From contig NZ_CAMVPU010000010.1 in NCBI RefSeq assembly GCF_947169445.1, forward strand, positions 39,572 to 103,571: a stretch of 64,000 nt of DNA. The letters are read 5' to 3'. The position numbers were made by a program, and so were the translations under genes. This DNA is from an uncultured Butyrivibrio sp. (GTDB lineage Bacteria > Bacillota > Clostridia > Lachnospirales > Lachnospiraceae). This document shows positions 53,547-63,125 of the stretch, in pieces (the stretch's first letter is position 1; the number at the start of each line of letters is the position of its first letter). Below the pieces are notes generated by a model that had not been told where the DNA came from, searched no databases, and worked only from the letters and a program-made list of their open reading frames with translations.

Positions 53547-54461
53547 CTATTCAAAATCCCCCAACATAATAACTTCCGGCTCAAGTTTCACGCCAAAAGT
53601 GTCATATACCTTCTTCTGAACATCACCGATAAGCCTGTAAATGTCTAAAGAAGTTGCATCCCCCTTATTAATAACAAATCCGCAATGTTTCTCAGACACG
53701 TAGGCTCCGCCAACGCTATAGCCTCTAAGTCCTGCATCCTCAATAAGCTTACCTGCAAAATACCCTTCGGGTCTCTTAAAGGTAGATCCTGCACTCGGGT
53801 ACTCAAGCGGCTGCTTTTCTTTTCTCTTAAGCGCAAGTTCCTGCATCTTGCCAGTAATAAGTTCCTGGTCACCTTGTTCAAGCTGCAAAAGAACCGCTAC
53901 TACCACAAAACCTTTTCCCTTAAGCGCACTTGTCCTGTATCCAAACTCCATTGCCTCATTACTCAGACTTAGGAGCTCGCCCTCAGAATTCAGCGCTCTC
54001 ACCTCTTTAGTAACCAGCTTCATTTCTCCGCCATAAGCTCCGGCATTCATTATCATAGCTCCGCCTATGGTCCCCGGTATTCCGGCAGCAAACTCGAAAC
54101 CAGTCAGGGAATTATCTCTTGCAAAAGAAGCTATGAACGAATTCATGGCTCCTCCTTCTGCATATATTGTATTACCATCCTCGAGATGAATATCGGCCAG
54201 TCTCGTAAGTGAAATAACCGCTCCATTATATCCTTTATCAGAGACCAAAAGATTACTTCCATTTCCAAGGATTAAATACTCCACCTTGGATTCTTTTAAT
54301 ACGCAAATAACCTTATTAAGATCATCAAGGCTCCCTGGCCGTAAAAATAAGCTTGCAGGCCCACCAGTTCTGAATGTGGTGTGCCTGCTCATATTCTCAT
54401 TAGTACATATCTCCAAATCCGAAGATATTTCTTTTAATTTATTAATAATATCCTGGTTCAA
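53547..54461 (-). CDS. murB: UDP-N-acetylenolpyruvoylglucosamine reductase
   Basis: FAD enzyme that makes UDP-N-acetylmuramate for peptidoglycan. 304 residues, the short type II class of Firmicutes. Motifs: HTTFRTGGPASLF, YLILGNGSNLLVSDKGY (FAD), GIPGTIGGAMIMNAGAYGGE, and SAGSTFKRPEGYFAGKLIEDAGL with the catalytic Ser/Arg region. Ends near CGFVINKGDATS. Lies between the ROK kinase and rapZ. Confidence 0.96.
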   Translation of the reverse strand: MNQDIINKLKEISSDLEICTNENMSRHTTFRTGGPASLFLRPGSLDDLNKVICVLKESKVEYLILGNGSNLLVSDKGYNGAVISLTRLADIHLEDGNTIYAEGGAMNSFIASFARDNSLTGFEFAAGIPGTIGGAMIMNAGAYGGEMKLVTKEVRALNSEGELLSLSNEAMEFGYRTSALKGKGFVVVAVLLQLEQGDQELITGKMQELALKRKEKQPLEYPSAGSTFKRPEGYFAGKLIEDAGLRGYSVGGAYVSEKHCGFVINKGDATSLDIYRLIGDVQKKVYDTFGVKLEPEVIMLGDFE

Positions 54462-54496
54462 AAAATACTCCCATTTATTCCATATTATATGGAAAA

Positions 54497-55435
54497 TCAG
54501 TAAAGCAACATCTTTGCTGCGCCATATACTCCAGCATCATTTCCAAGCTTAGCCAAAGCAAATTTGACATCCTTGCATCCAGGGAAAACAAACTTGTTAA
54601 AGCTTGGCATTAAAAGATCGAAAAGCATCTCTCCTGCCTTTGACACTCCGCCACCAAGAACAATAATCTCAGGATTAACAACGCTGGCTGTAACAGCGAT
54701 GCCCTTTCCAAGATAATAACCATATCTTTCTGCAATTTCCTTGGCAACCTTGTCTCCAGCCTTAGCAGCGTCAAAGATATCTTTACACTCAAACTTTTCT
54801 TTCTGTCTAAGAACACTATCTTCTGATGAAGCTGCGAGAATTCTATTTGCAAGTCTTACTGCACCTGTTGCGCTTGCATACTGCTCAAAACAGCCATGGT
54901 TTCCGCATCCGCATGCATCAGGCTCATTTTCCTCAAGATTGATATGTCCGATTTCTCCACCTGATCCCTTAGAACCGGCAAGAATCTTACCTTCATTAAT
55001 GATTCCGCCGCCTACACCTGTACCAAGTGTAACAAGAAGCATATTCTGATAGCCCTGTCCGCCACCCTTCCAAGCTTCACCGAGAGCTGCAACATTTGCA
55101 TCATTACCAGCCTTAACAGGAAGCTTCAACTTGGAATGAAGCTCATTAACAACATTAATCTTCTCCCATCCAAGGTTTACAGCCTGATAGCATAAGCCAT
55201 CAACGTTTACCGCGCCGGGAACACCGATACCTGCGCCAACAACATCTGAATCATCGATATTTCTTTCCTTCATCTTGGCTCTAATTGCTTCTGCCACATC
55301 TGAAAGAATAAACTCCCCATTATTTTCTGTTCTTGTTGGAATCTCCCAAAACTCGACCTTTTCACCAGCCTCTGTAAGTAATCCGATCTTAGCAGTTGTT
55401 CCTCCAACATCTACTCCAAATACGTATCTCGCCAT
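54497..55435 (-). CDS. ROK-family glucokinase
   Basis: Phosphorylates glucose with ATP; 312 residues. ATP site FGVDVGGTTAKIGLL at the N-terminus, sugar-binding VPGAVNVDGLCYQAVNLGW, AGNDANVAALGEAWKGGGQG, and the zinc-binding ROK motif CGCGNHGCFEQYASATG. The gene sits between hprK and murB, linking carbon entry to HprK signalling. Named glucokinase by motif; other hexoses cannot be excluded. Confidence 0.9.
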   Translation of the reverse strand: MARYVFGVDVGGTTAKIGLLTEAGEKVEFWEIPTRTENNGEFILSDVAEAIRAKMKERNIDDSDVVGAGIGVPGAVNVDGLCYQAVNLGWEKINVVNELHSKLKLPVKAGNDANVAALGEAWKGGGQGYQNMLLVTLGTGVGGGIINEGKILAGSKGSGGEIGHINLEENEPDACGCGNHGCFEQYASATGAVRLANRILAASSEDSVLRQKEKFECKDIFDAAKAGDKVAKEIAERYGYYLGKGIAVTASVVNPEIIVLGGGVSKAGEMLFDLLMPSFNKFVFPGCKDVKFALAKLGNDAGVYGAAKMLLY

Positions 55436-55485
55436 TTTATGTATATTCTCCTTTATAAAAATTTACTCCTCTTTATATCCCCAAA

Positions 55486-56433
55486 TCATTCATCATCGTC
55501 GTCTTCACCGCGTCTGCGAGCAAGCGAATTCTGAACTCTGTTATACAATTCCTGAGCAGCATTATAGCCCATAGCTTTCTGTCTGTGGTTAACAGCTGCA
55601 GATTCACAGATAACCGCAAGATTTCTACCGGGACGGATAGGAATACGATGGCATACTATCTTATTGCCAAGATATTCAGTGTACTCTTCCTCAAGACCAA
55701 GTCTGTCGTACTCTTTGTCCTTGTCCCAGTCTTCAAGCTTGATTACAAGGTCAATATTCTGTGTTTCTCTGACGCTTGATACACCATAAAGTGTCTTAAC
55801 ATCAATGATACCAACACCTCTCATTTCAATGAAATGCTTGGTGATATCCGGTGCAGTTCCTATAAGAGTCTCCTCACTGACTCTTCTAAGCTCTACAACA
55901 TCATCAGATACAAGTCGGTGTCCTCTTTTTATAAGCTCAATAGCAGTCTCGGATTTACCAATTCCGCTCTCACCGGTAATAAGCACACCAACACCATAAA
56001 TATCCACAAGTACTCCATGGATGGAAATGCATGGCGCAAGCTTAACGTTGAGCCATCTAATAATTTCAGCCATAAATGCTGAAGTTGATTTCTTTGTAAT
56101 AAGAACAGGAACCTTCTCCTCAACTGCAATCTTTATGAAAAGAGGATCAGGAGTAAGTTCTCTACAGAAAACCACGCCCGGAATATCAAAAGACAAGAAC
56201 TCTCTATACATCTTTTCCTTCTGATCTTCAGGCATTGACTCCATATATGTATACTCAACAAAGCCTATTATCTGAAGTCTAGTTGCTTCGAAATGTTCAA
56301 AATACCCTGCCAGCTGAAGTGCTGGTCTGTTGATATCCGGCTGATTTATACGGATCTTTTTAATATCAAGTTCCGGTGTCAGATTATCAAGCTTCATTTT
56401 CTCAATGATAGTTTTAAGACTTACGCTTGCCAT
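55486..56433 (-). CDS. hprK: HPr kinase/phosphorylase
   Basis: Phosphorylates HPr/Crh at Ser46 with ATP and reverses it, the sensor of carbon catabolite control in Firmicutes. 315 residues; AGGAGG 5 nt before the start. N-terminal MurF-like domain (about 1-130), then P-loop GESGIGKSETAIEL and HRLVSDDVVE. The HprK signature IEMRGVGIIDVKTLYG is present. Its likely partner, the Crh-like protein with Ser46, ends the same cluster. Confidence 0.96.
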   Translation of the reverse strand: MASVSLKTIIEKMKLDNLTPELDIKKIRINQPDINRPALQLAGYFEHFEATRLQIIGFVEYTYMESMPEDQKEKMYREFLSFDIPGVVFCRELTPDPLFIKIAVEEKVPVLITKKSTSAFMAEIIRWLNVKLAPCISIHGVLVDIYGVGVLITGESGIGKSETAIELIKRGHRLVSDDVVELRRVSEETLIGTAPDITKHFIEMRGVGIIDVKTLYGVSSVRETQNIDLVIKLEDWDKDKEYDRLGLEEEYTEYLGNKIVCHRIPIRPGRNLAVICESAAVNHRQKAMGYNAAQELYNRVQNSLARRRGEDDDDE

Positions 56434-56512
56434 ACGTGCCTCCTGGAAATTTAATAGTTGTATTTTCCTAATACAAATAATATCCCATCTGTAATCTGTG
56501 AGATATTATATA

Positions 56513-58378
56513 TTATTCATGGAAAAAATCATAGATTTGTTTAGCAACATTTTCCGGAATCTCAGGAATCTTCGATAAATCCTCTACACTTGCGTTTTTA
56601 ATGTCATCAATTGACTTAAAATTCCGCATCAGGGCCTTGCGCCTTGACGGTCCGATTCCAGGAATATCATCAAGTGAGCTTTTTACCTGAGCCTTACTTC
56701 TAAGCGACCTGTGATACTCTATCGCAAACCGGTGAGCCTCATCCTGAATTCTTGTAATAAGTTTGAACCCCTCTGACCTGGTATCTATAGGAAGTTCCAC
56801 ATTATTATAGTATAGTCCTCTGGTCCTGTGATTATCATCCTTCACCATTCCGCATACAGGAATACTGATTCCCAGCTCCTCCAGCACCTGAAGACATATA
56901 TTAACCTGCCCGCGTCCTCCATCCATCAGTATCAGATCCGGGAACCTGGTAAAAGAACCGTACTGTGCATCAATATCCCTGACTTCCAGATCATGCTTTT
57001 CTTCTATTCCATGCAATAGTCTTCGTGTCAAAACCTCATGCATGCACGCATAATCATCCGGACCCGCAACAGATTTGATTCTAAACTTCCTGTAATCGCT
57101 TTTCTTGGGCTTTCCCTTTTCATATACGACCATAGAACCAACATTGGCAAACCCGCTTATGTTGGAAATATCATAGGCCTCCATACGACTAAGCCCTTTT
57201 ATTCCCAGCAAATTCTCTATTTCTTTGACTGCACCGATTGTCCTTCCCTCTTCACGCTTGATACGTTCTTTATCCTTAGAAAGAACCAAAAGCGCATTCT
57301 GAGTAGCCAACTCCATAAGCTTCTCTTTTTGACCGCGCTCGGGAACAGTGATGTACACCCTGCTGCCCTTTCGCTGAGAAAGCCATTTTTCAATGATCTC
57401 CATATCCTCTATAGCTTCCGGCAACATAAGCTCTCTTGGAATAAACGGTGTCCCGGCATAAAACTGTTTTACAAAGTTCAAAAGAATTTCTGCCTGCGGA
57501 TTTTCTGACACATGGGTCATATAAAAGTGTTCTCTTCCAATAAGTCTGCCATCTCTTACAAAAAAGACCTGAATCACAGCATCCTTATCATCTGAAGCAA
57601 TCGCAACAATATCCTTATCCTCCATAGAGGAATCCGTCATTTTCTGCTTTTGCGCCACCACTCTTACACTATTTAAAAGATCTCTGTATTTAGCCGCCGC
57701 CTCAAAATCCAGTTCCTCTGAAGCATTCTCCATCTTCTGCTCAAGGTCTTTCATAATGGAGCCATAATTTCCATTTAAAAAATCCAGAGCACCATCTATG
57801 CGCTTTTTGTATTCTTCTTTGGATATCGCTCCGGTACATGGACCGCAGCACTGTTTCATGTGATAGTTAAGACACGGTCTCTCCAGACCTATATCTCTTG
57901 GGAGAACCCTGTTGCAGGTCCTAAGTCCATAGATTTTATTGATTAGTTCTATTGTATCTTTAACAGCCGCAGCACTTGTAAAAGGCCCGAAATATCTTGA
58001 TTTATCTTTTTTCATAAGTCTGGAAAAAAGAACTCTGGGATAATCCTCTGAAACAGTAACTTTTATATAAGGATAGGTTTTATCATCCTTAAGAAGTGTA
58101 TTGTATCTTGGGGAGTTTTCTTTTATCAGATTGTTCTCCAGAACCAGTGCTTCTAGTTCGGAATCAGTAACAATGTACTCAAATCTGGCAATCTGCTTCA
58201 CCATCTGGTCTATAGACGGTCCACGGCCAATATTTGCACGAAAATATGACCTTACACGATTGTGAAGGTTAATGGCTTTTCCAACATACATGATGGTATC
58301 ATTCTCATCACGCATGATATAAACTCCCGGCTTATTGGGGAGTTTTTTTAATTCTTCTTTAATATCAAAACCACTCAT
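56513..58378 (-). CDS. uvrC: Excinuclease ABC subunit C
   Basis: Makes both incisions in nucleotide excision repair. 621 residues: GIY-YIG nuclease (about 12-95, GVYIMRDENDTIMYVGKA), UVR motif (about 205-240), RNase H-like endonuclease domain with DGGRGQVN, and C-terminal double helix-hairpin-helix (DDIPGIGPSRRKALM, about 560-621). Only a weak ribosome site precedes ATG 58378, and a terminator separates it from ftsH by 12 nt, so expression may be modest. Start is nonetheless in line with other UvrC proteins. Confidence 0.96.
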   Translation of the reverse strand: MSGFDIKEELKKLPNKPGVYIMRDENDTIMYVGKAINLHNRVRSYFRANIGRGPSIDQMVKQIARFEYIVTDSELEALVLENNLIKENSPRYNTLLKDDKTYPYIKVTVSEDYPRVLFSRLMKKDKSRYFGPFTSAAAVKDTIELINKIYGLRTCNRVLPRDIGLERPCLNYHMKQCCGPCTGAISKEEYKKRIDGALDFLNGNYGSIMKDLEQKMENASEELDFEAAAKYRDLLNSVRVVAQKQKMTDSSMEDKDIVAIASDDKDAVIQVFFVRDGRLIGREHFYMTHVSENPQAEILLNFVKQFYAGTPFIPRELMLPEAIEDMEIIEKWLSQRKGSRVYITVPERGQKEKLMELATQNALLVLSKDKERIKREEGRTIGAVKEIENLLGIKGLSRMEAYDISNISGFANVGSMVVYEKGKPKKSDYRKFRIKSVAGPDDYACMHEVLTRRLLHGIEEKHDLEVRDIDAQYGSFTRFPDLILMDGGRGQVNICLQVLEELGISIPVCGMVKDDNHRTRGLYYNNVELPIDTRSEGFKLITRIQDEAHRFAIEYHRSLRSKAQVKSSLDDIPGIGPSRRKALMRNFKSIDDIKNASVEDLSKIPEIPENVAKQIYDFFHE

Positions 58379-58390
58379 ATTTCACTGATA

Positions 58391-58420
58391 AAACCCCGCC
58401 CACATATGTGAGCAGGGTTT
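58391..58420 (-). terminator. Terminator between ftsH and uvrC
   Basis: 15-bp stem (58391-58405 with 58406-58420, two wobbles), built on an inverted ACATATGT centre. On the minus strand TTTTATC follows. It ends ftsH, 11 nt after that gene's stop. Confidence 0.8.
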
Positions 58421-58430
58421 AAAACACCAA

Positions 58431-60656
58431 TCACTGTTTGTCAAAATCTCCGGGAACATTTGAAAAGCGACCTCTATTCTCGTCTCTTACTGTGTTCTCG
58501 GCACTTTCTGAAGTAGCATCATTCTGATCCTTAACTCCGGAATCTGTAACTGTCGCATCAAAGATGCTCTGATAAGCCTGCACTGGTTCAGTCCCCAAAT
58601 CATTTTCTGCCTCAGGGCTGCTATCAACCTGTGGATTCTCAGGCTCTTTTTCGTTTTTCACAGGAACGTTTTCGCCCACAAGCGCTGATTCTGCTCTGGT
58701 TGCATAAATACGTCCATGCTTAGCTGCTTCCATCTCTTCCTGTGTAGGTTCAGGAATGTTATAGACCTCACGATAAATCTTCATAAATTCCTTACCGGTA
58801 ATGGTCTCTTTTTCAATCAGGAACTGAGCAATCTTATCCATTGCATCAAGATGATCTCTGATTATCTGCTTAGCCTTTTCATAGCAATCTGCAAGAAGCT
58901 TTTTAACTTCTTCATCAACAAGCGCCGCTGTCTGATCACTACAATTAAGTACCCTGTTTCCATCAAGATATCTGTTTTGAACGGATTCAAGCTGCATCAG
59001 GCCAAATCTTTCACTCATACCAAACATGGTTATCATACTGCGAGCCATTGATGTAGCCTTTTCGATATCGTTCTCAGCCCCCGTTGTTACTGTGTTGAAA
59101 ATAACTTCCTCAGCAGCTCTTCCGCCAAGAGAAACTATAATATCATCAATAATCTCATCTTTTGTCTGAAGATACTTCTCATCTTCAGGAACCTGCATAA
59201 CATATCCAAGTGCTCCCATAGTTCTTGGAACAATAGTGATCTTCTGAACCGGTTCTGTATTCTTCTGAACTGCACTGATAAGAGCATGTCCAACCTCATG
59301 GTAGGATACGATCTTACGCTCTTCCTTACTAAGAATTCTATCCTTCTTCTCTTTACCAACAAGCACCTGTTCAACTGCTTCCATAAGATCCTGCTGGCAA
59401 ACATACTCGCGATGAGCTTTAACTGCATTTATGGCAGCTTCGTTTATCATATTGGCAAGATCGGATCCAACTGCTCCACTGGTTGCAAGAGCAATTCCCT
59501 TAAGATCTACAGTTTCATCCATCTTGACATCCTTGGAATGAACCTTGAGAATTTCCTCACGTCCCTTAAGGTCTGGCTTATCTACAATAATTCTTCTGTC
59601 AAAACGTCCCGGACGAAGAAGCGCCTTATCCAATATTTCAGGTCTGTTAGTAGCTCCCAGTATAAGAACACCCTTTGAAGAATCAAATCCATCCATTTCT
59701 GAAAGAAGCTGATTCAATGTCTGCTCTCTTTCCTCATTTCCACCACCATACTTATTGTCACGGCTACGTCCGATAGCATCAATCTCATCAATGAAAATAA
59801 TACATGGAGCATTTTTGCTTGCTTCATTAAACAGATCTCTTACACGGCTTGCACCAACACCAACGTACAGCTCTATGAAATCAGAACCAGCAAGTGAGTA
59901 AAAAGGAACATGTGCTTCACCGGCTACTGCCTTGGCAAGAAGAGTTTTACCTGTTCCTGGAGGTCCTACAAGAAGCGCTCCTTTTGGAAGCTTAGCACCA
60001 ATCTTGGCATACTTGGCAGGATTATGAAGGAAATCTACTACTTCGACCAAAGACTCCTTCGCCTCATCCTCGCCGGCTACATCCTTAAAGGTTACGCCAG
60101 TCTCCTTCTGTACATAAACCTTGGCATTACTCTTGCCGACGCTTAATGGGCCACCGCCCTTTCCCATTCTCCTGAAGATCAATGACAAGATAAGCCACAT
60201 CAAAAGAATCGGAGCAACATAGTATAAAATGAATGTAAGGATCACACCGGAGTTATCCGGAACCTCACTGCTTACCTCAACACCGGCATCAATCATTCGC
60301 TTGGTCAGGTCACTATCTTCTTCTGCTTTTCCTGTATAGTAGGTAACAGTAGTAGTCCCTGCCCAATAAGAATATCCTTTTCCAAGCTGATCCTCTTCCT
60401 TAGTCACCTTGGGAGTAATGTTTACTCTGTCATCCTCAATAACTATGCTCTCAACCTCACCATTATCAACCATGTTGATAAACTCGGTATAAGTTATCTC
60501 GCGATTTGTGTTCTCTGAAAATGCCCGAAGGAAATATGTCATGCAGATCATTGTCACGAGTGCCGCAACAAGGAGCAATATTATATTCTGCCTTCTAGGT
60601 GAGTTCGATCCATCACCCAGTGGATTATTATTTCTCTGATTTTGATTATTATCCAT
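58431..60656 (-). CDS. ftsH: ATP-dependent zinc metalloprotease FtsH
   Basis: Membrane-bound AAA+ protease for quality control and turnover of membrane proteins. 741 residues. Two N-terminal membrane helices flank a short extracellular domain (about 25-175); the AAA+ domain (about 200-445) has Walker A GPPGTGKTLLAKA, Walker B CIIFIDEIDAIG, SRH ATNRPEILDKALLRPGRFDRR; the peptidase has zinc motif HEVGH. A 90-residue acidic tail is longer than usual. The 300-base region upstream is divergent from pyrG. Confidence 0.97.
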   Translation of the reverse strand: MDNNQNQRNNNPLGDGSNSPRRQNIILLLVAALVTMICMTYFLRAFSENTNREITYTEFINMVDNGEVESIVIEDDRVNITPKVTKEEDQLGKGYSYWAGTTTVTYYTGKAEEDSDLTKRMIDAGVEVSSEVPDNSGVILTFILYYVAPILLMWLILSLIFRRMGKGGGPLSVGKSNAKVYVQKETGVTFKDVAGEDEAKESLVEVVDFLHNPAKYAKIGAKLPKGALLVGPPGTGKTLLAKAVAGEAHVPFYSLAGSDFIELYVGVGASRVRDLFNEASKNAPCIIFIDEIDAIGRSRDNKYGGGNEEREQTLNQLLSEMDGFDSSKGVLILGATNRPEILDKALLRPGRFDRRIIVDKPDLKGREEILKVHSKDVKMDETVDLKGIALATSGAVGSDLANMINEAAINAVKAHREYVCQQDLMEAVEQVLVGKEKKDRILSKEERKIVSYHEVGHALISAVQKNTEPVQKITIVPRTMGALGYVMQVPEDEKYLQTKDEIIDDIIVSLGGRAAEEVIFNTVTTGAENDIEKATSMARSMITMFGMSERFGLMQLESVQNRYLDGNRVLNCSDQTAALVDEEVKKLLADCYEKAKQIIRDHLDAMDKIAQFLIEKETITGKEFMKIYREVYNIPEPTQEEMEAAKHGRIYATRAESALVGENVPVKNEKEPENPQVDSSPEAENDLGTEPVQAYQSIFDATVTDSGVKDQNDATSESAENTVRDENRGRFSNVPGDFDKQ

Positions 60657-60956
60657 ATCCTTTTTCCGTTTCTTACATTATAATTAATAATGTTATGATA
60701 ATTGAGCGATATAGTCAAACGCTTGAAGCATTTTACATCACATAATATTATTATCTGGAACTATATTTTGGAATTATATCGCGCACAATTTATTTTTTCA
60801 AGTCCATGTACCAAAAGATTCACAAAGTTTTTTCAAAATCACCTAGATTTTATCGTTTCAAATATATATAATAAGACTTTGTTTTAAAACATATTTCTTT
60901 TTATTCATAATTATTTCAAAAAATGTCTCGTCAATAATCAGGAGGAAGTCAGAAAA
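60657..60956. other. Divergent ftsH / pyrG intergenic region
   Basis: 300 AT-rich bases that must contain promoters for both genes. No hairpin with a T-run and no 5' GGG(C) run typical of pyrG attenuation is visible before pyrG; a GTTTTAAAAC palindrome lies at about 60880-60890. I fix no promoter. Confidence 0.4.
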
Positions 60957-62567
60957 ATGGCAGTAAAGTATATTTTTGTCACTGGTGGTGTTGTATCAGG
61001 TCTAGGAAAGGGCATCACAGCAGCATCTCTGGGACGATTACTTAAGGCTCGTGGCTATAAGGTTACGATGCAGAAATTTGATCCCTATATCAATATTGAC
61101 CCCGGAACAATGAACCCTGTTCAGCACGGAGAAGTATTCGTGACTGAAGATGGTACTGAAACTGACCTCGATCTTGGTCACTATGAAAGATTTATTGACG
61201 AGAATCTTGATAAAAATTCTAATGTTACTACCGGTAAAATTTACTGGTCTGTTCTTCAGAAGGAGCGTCGCGGCGACTATGGCGGACGCACCGTACAGGT
61301 TATCCCTCATATTACCAATGAGATAAAGAGCAAATTCTATAGAAACTTCACCGATGACGAAACCCGTATCGCTATTATTGAAGTTGGTGGAACAGTCGGA
61401 GATATTGAATCTCAGCCATTCCTTGAAGCAATCAGACAGTTCCAGCACGAAGTTGGTCATGAGAATGCTATGCTGATCCTTGTTTCTCTTATTCCATATC
61501 TTCGCTGCTCTCAGGAAATTAAGACCAAGCCTACTCAGTCTGCTGTTAAGACAATGCAGGGAATGGGACTTCAGCCTGATGTGATCGTATGTCGTACTGA
61601 AATCGAACTTGATCAGGAGACCAAGGATAAGATAGCTCTTTTCTGTAACGTTCCAAGCAGCCACGTTCTCAACAACCTGGATCTTGAGTATCTTTACGAA
61701 GCTCCTCTTGCAATGGAAAAAGAGCACTTGGCGCAGGTAGCATGCGAATGCCTTAAACTTGATTGTCCTGAGCCCAACCTTGCTGACTGGAAGAATATGG
61801 TTGATACATTATATTCATTAAAACACGAAGTAAGAGTTGCTCTTGTCGGCAAATATACTCAGCTTCACGACGCTTATATTTCAGTTGTAGAAGCACTTAA
61901 ACACGGTGGTATTTCCAATCAGACCGCTGTAGATATCAAATGGATTGATTCGGAAGAAGTCAATGATAGCAATGTGGCAGAATTCTTAAGTGATGTTGAT
62001 GGCCTCATCGTTCCCGGTGGTTTCGGAGATAGAGGCATCGAAGGTATGATCACTTCTATAAAATATGCCAGAGAGAACAATATACCTTTCCTTGGCCTTT
62101 GCCTTGGAATGCAGCTTGCAATCATCGAGTTTGCAAGAGATGTTATCGGCTACAATGATGCTCATTCAATTGAATTTGATCCCAACACCACTCACCCTAT
62201 GATCGCACTTTTACCTGATCAGAATGGTATAGAGGATATCGGCGGAACACTTCGTCTTGGCTCTTATCCTTGTGTTCTTGATAAGGATTCCAAAGCCTTT
62301 GAGTTATTCGGATCAGAGAATATTACCGAGAGACACCGCCACAGATATGAAGTCAACAACGATTACAGAGCTGTTCTTGTTTCAAACGGAATGAAGCTTT
62401 GCGGACTTTCTCCAGACGGAAGAATTGTTGAGATGATTGAGCTTCCATCCAACACATTCCATATGGCAACTCAGGCACATCCTGAACTTAAGTCCAGACC
62501 AAACAGACCACATCCTCTTTTCTCAGGATTTATCGGTGCTTCTTTGGAACACGAAAAGAACAGATAA
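60957..62567 (+). CDS. pyrG: CTP synthase
   Basis: Converts UTP to CTP with glutamine and ATP. 536 residues; the ATG at 60957 has AGGAGG about 8 nt upstream. N-terminal ammonia-ligase domain (about 1-265): VTGGVVSGLGKGITAASLGRLL and KFDPYINIDPGTMNPVQHGEVFVT. C-terminal amidotransferase (about 290-536): GGFGDRG, catalytic Cys in GLCLGMQLA, and late His/Glu near AHPELKSRP. Convergent with the small protein gene; a hairpin ends both. Confidence 0.97.
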   Translation: MAVKYIFVTGGVVSGLGKGITAASLGRLLKARGYKVTMQKFDPYINIDPGTMNPVQHGEVFVTEDGTETDLDLGHYERFIDENLDKNSNVTTGKIYWSVLQKERRGDYGGRTVQVIPHITNEIKSKFYRNFTDDETRIAIIEVGGTVGDIESQPFLEAIRQFQHEVGHENAMLILVSLIPYLRCSQEIKTKPTQSAVKTMQGMGLQPDVIVCRTEIELDQETKDKIALFCNVPSSHVLNNLDLEYLYEAPLAMEKEHLAQVACECLKLDCPEPNLADWKNMVDTLYSLKHEVRVALVGKYTQLHDAYISVVEALKHGGISNQTAVDIKWIDSEEVNDSNVAEFLSDVDGLIVPGGFGDRGIEGMITSIKYARENNIPFLGLCLGMQLAIIEFARDVIGYNDAHSIEFDPNTTHPMIALLPDQNGIEDIGGTLRLGSYPCVLDKDSKAFELFGSENITERHRHRYEVNNDYRAVLVSNGMKLCGLSPDGRIVEMIELPSNTFHMATQAHPELKSRPNRPHPLFSGFIGASLEHEKNR

Positions 62568-62590
62568 TAAAATATTGAAACAATAAAACA

Positions 62591-62637
62591 GGGGACAAAT
62601 AAATCGCGTCATCTTGAAGATACGATTTTTTGTCCCC
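62591..62637. terminator. Terminator shared by pyrG and small protein copy 2
   Basis: GGGGACAAA (62591-62599) pairs with TTTGTCCCC (62629-62637), with an inner AAATCG/CGATTT stem. The T-run is clearer on the minus strand (TGTTTTATTGTTT). It lies 24 nt after the pyrG stop. Confidence 0.75.
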
Positions 62638-62659
62638 TTCTTCATTGTCTGAAACCATA

Positions 62660-62863
62660 TTACTGATTAGATGCCATCATGATATACTGTCCACTGCCAC
62701 TTGCCGCCTCATCCATCAGTTTCAACATTTCAAGCATACTTCTAAAATACCGAGTACGATTCTCTTCCGCATATATTATTTTCCCCTGCCAGGTTCCATT
62801 TTCACAATTTAAAATCTTAACAATAAACGTAGCCTGCTGCTTTTTATCAATTTTCTTATCCAT
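62660..62863 (-). CDS. Small Trp-Gln-Gly motif protein (unrecognised family), copy 2
   Basis: 67 residues, GAGG site 7 nt before the ATG. Core ATFIVKILNCENGTWQGKII, AEENRTRYFRS, LEMLKLMDEA. It is the paralogue of the 79-residue protein at 50738-50977; both keep WQG, AEEN, FRS and LxLLKLMxEA-like positions. This copy is free-standing, with a hairpin at its 3' end. No function known. Confidence 0.75.
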   Translation of the reverse strand: MDKKIDKKQQATFIVKILNCENGTWQGKIIYAEENRTRYFRSMLEMLKLMDEAASGSGQYIMMASNQ

Positions 62864-63045
62864 ATGACATCCTCGTCTTCAGGTAAATATATTATTTATC
62901 ACTCCATATGTATTTAACAAATGATATAAAGCTTCTTTTCTATGGTCTTATTCTAATAAAACTCCAATCATGAAAATCATCATAGATTTGTCAGAAAACG
63001 AGATGATTCAGTTAAATAATTCTGAAAAATATTAATTAAAGATAA
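62864..63045. other. Intergenic spacer upstream of small protein copy 2
   Basis: AT-rich region with no ORF or repeat of note; the promoter of the small gene should be here, and pckA ends on its far side. Confidence 0.4.
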
Positions 63046-63075
63046 AGGCGCTGTATCTAATTAGATACAGCGCCT
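63046..63075 (-). terminator. Terminator of pckA
   Basis: Perfect 15-bp arms AGGCGCTGTATCTAA (63046-63060) and TTAGATACAGCGCCT (63061-63075). On the minus strand TTATCTTT follows. It lies 50 nt after the pckA stop. Confidence 0.85.
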
Positions 63076-63125
63076 AAATATTTATCTTAACAAATTAAGC
63101 TCTATATGTTGAACTTCTAAAATGA

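Noticed and set aside
60657..60956. pyrG attenuation leader
   Set aside because: No terminator hairpin with T-run and no initial G-run found upstream of pyrG.
61038..61727. 229-codon open frame antisense to pyrG
   Set aside because: It lies wholly within a clearly functional CTP synthase gene, has no ribosome site and its product resembles nothing; a shadow of pyrG codon use.
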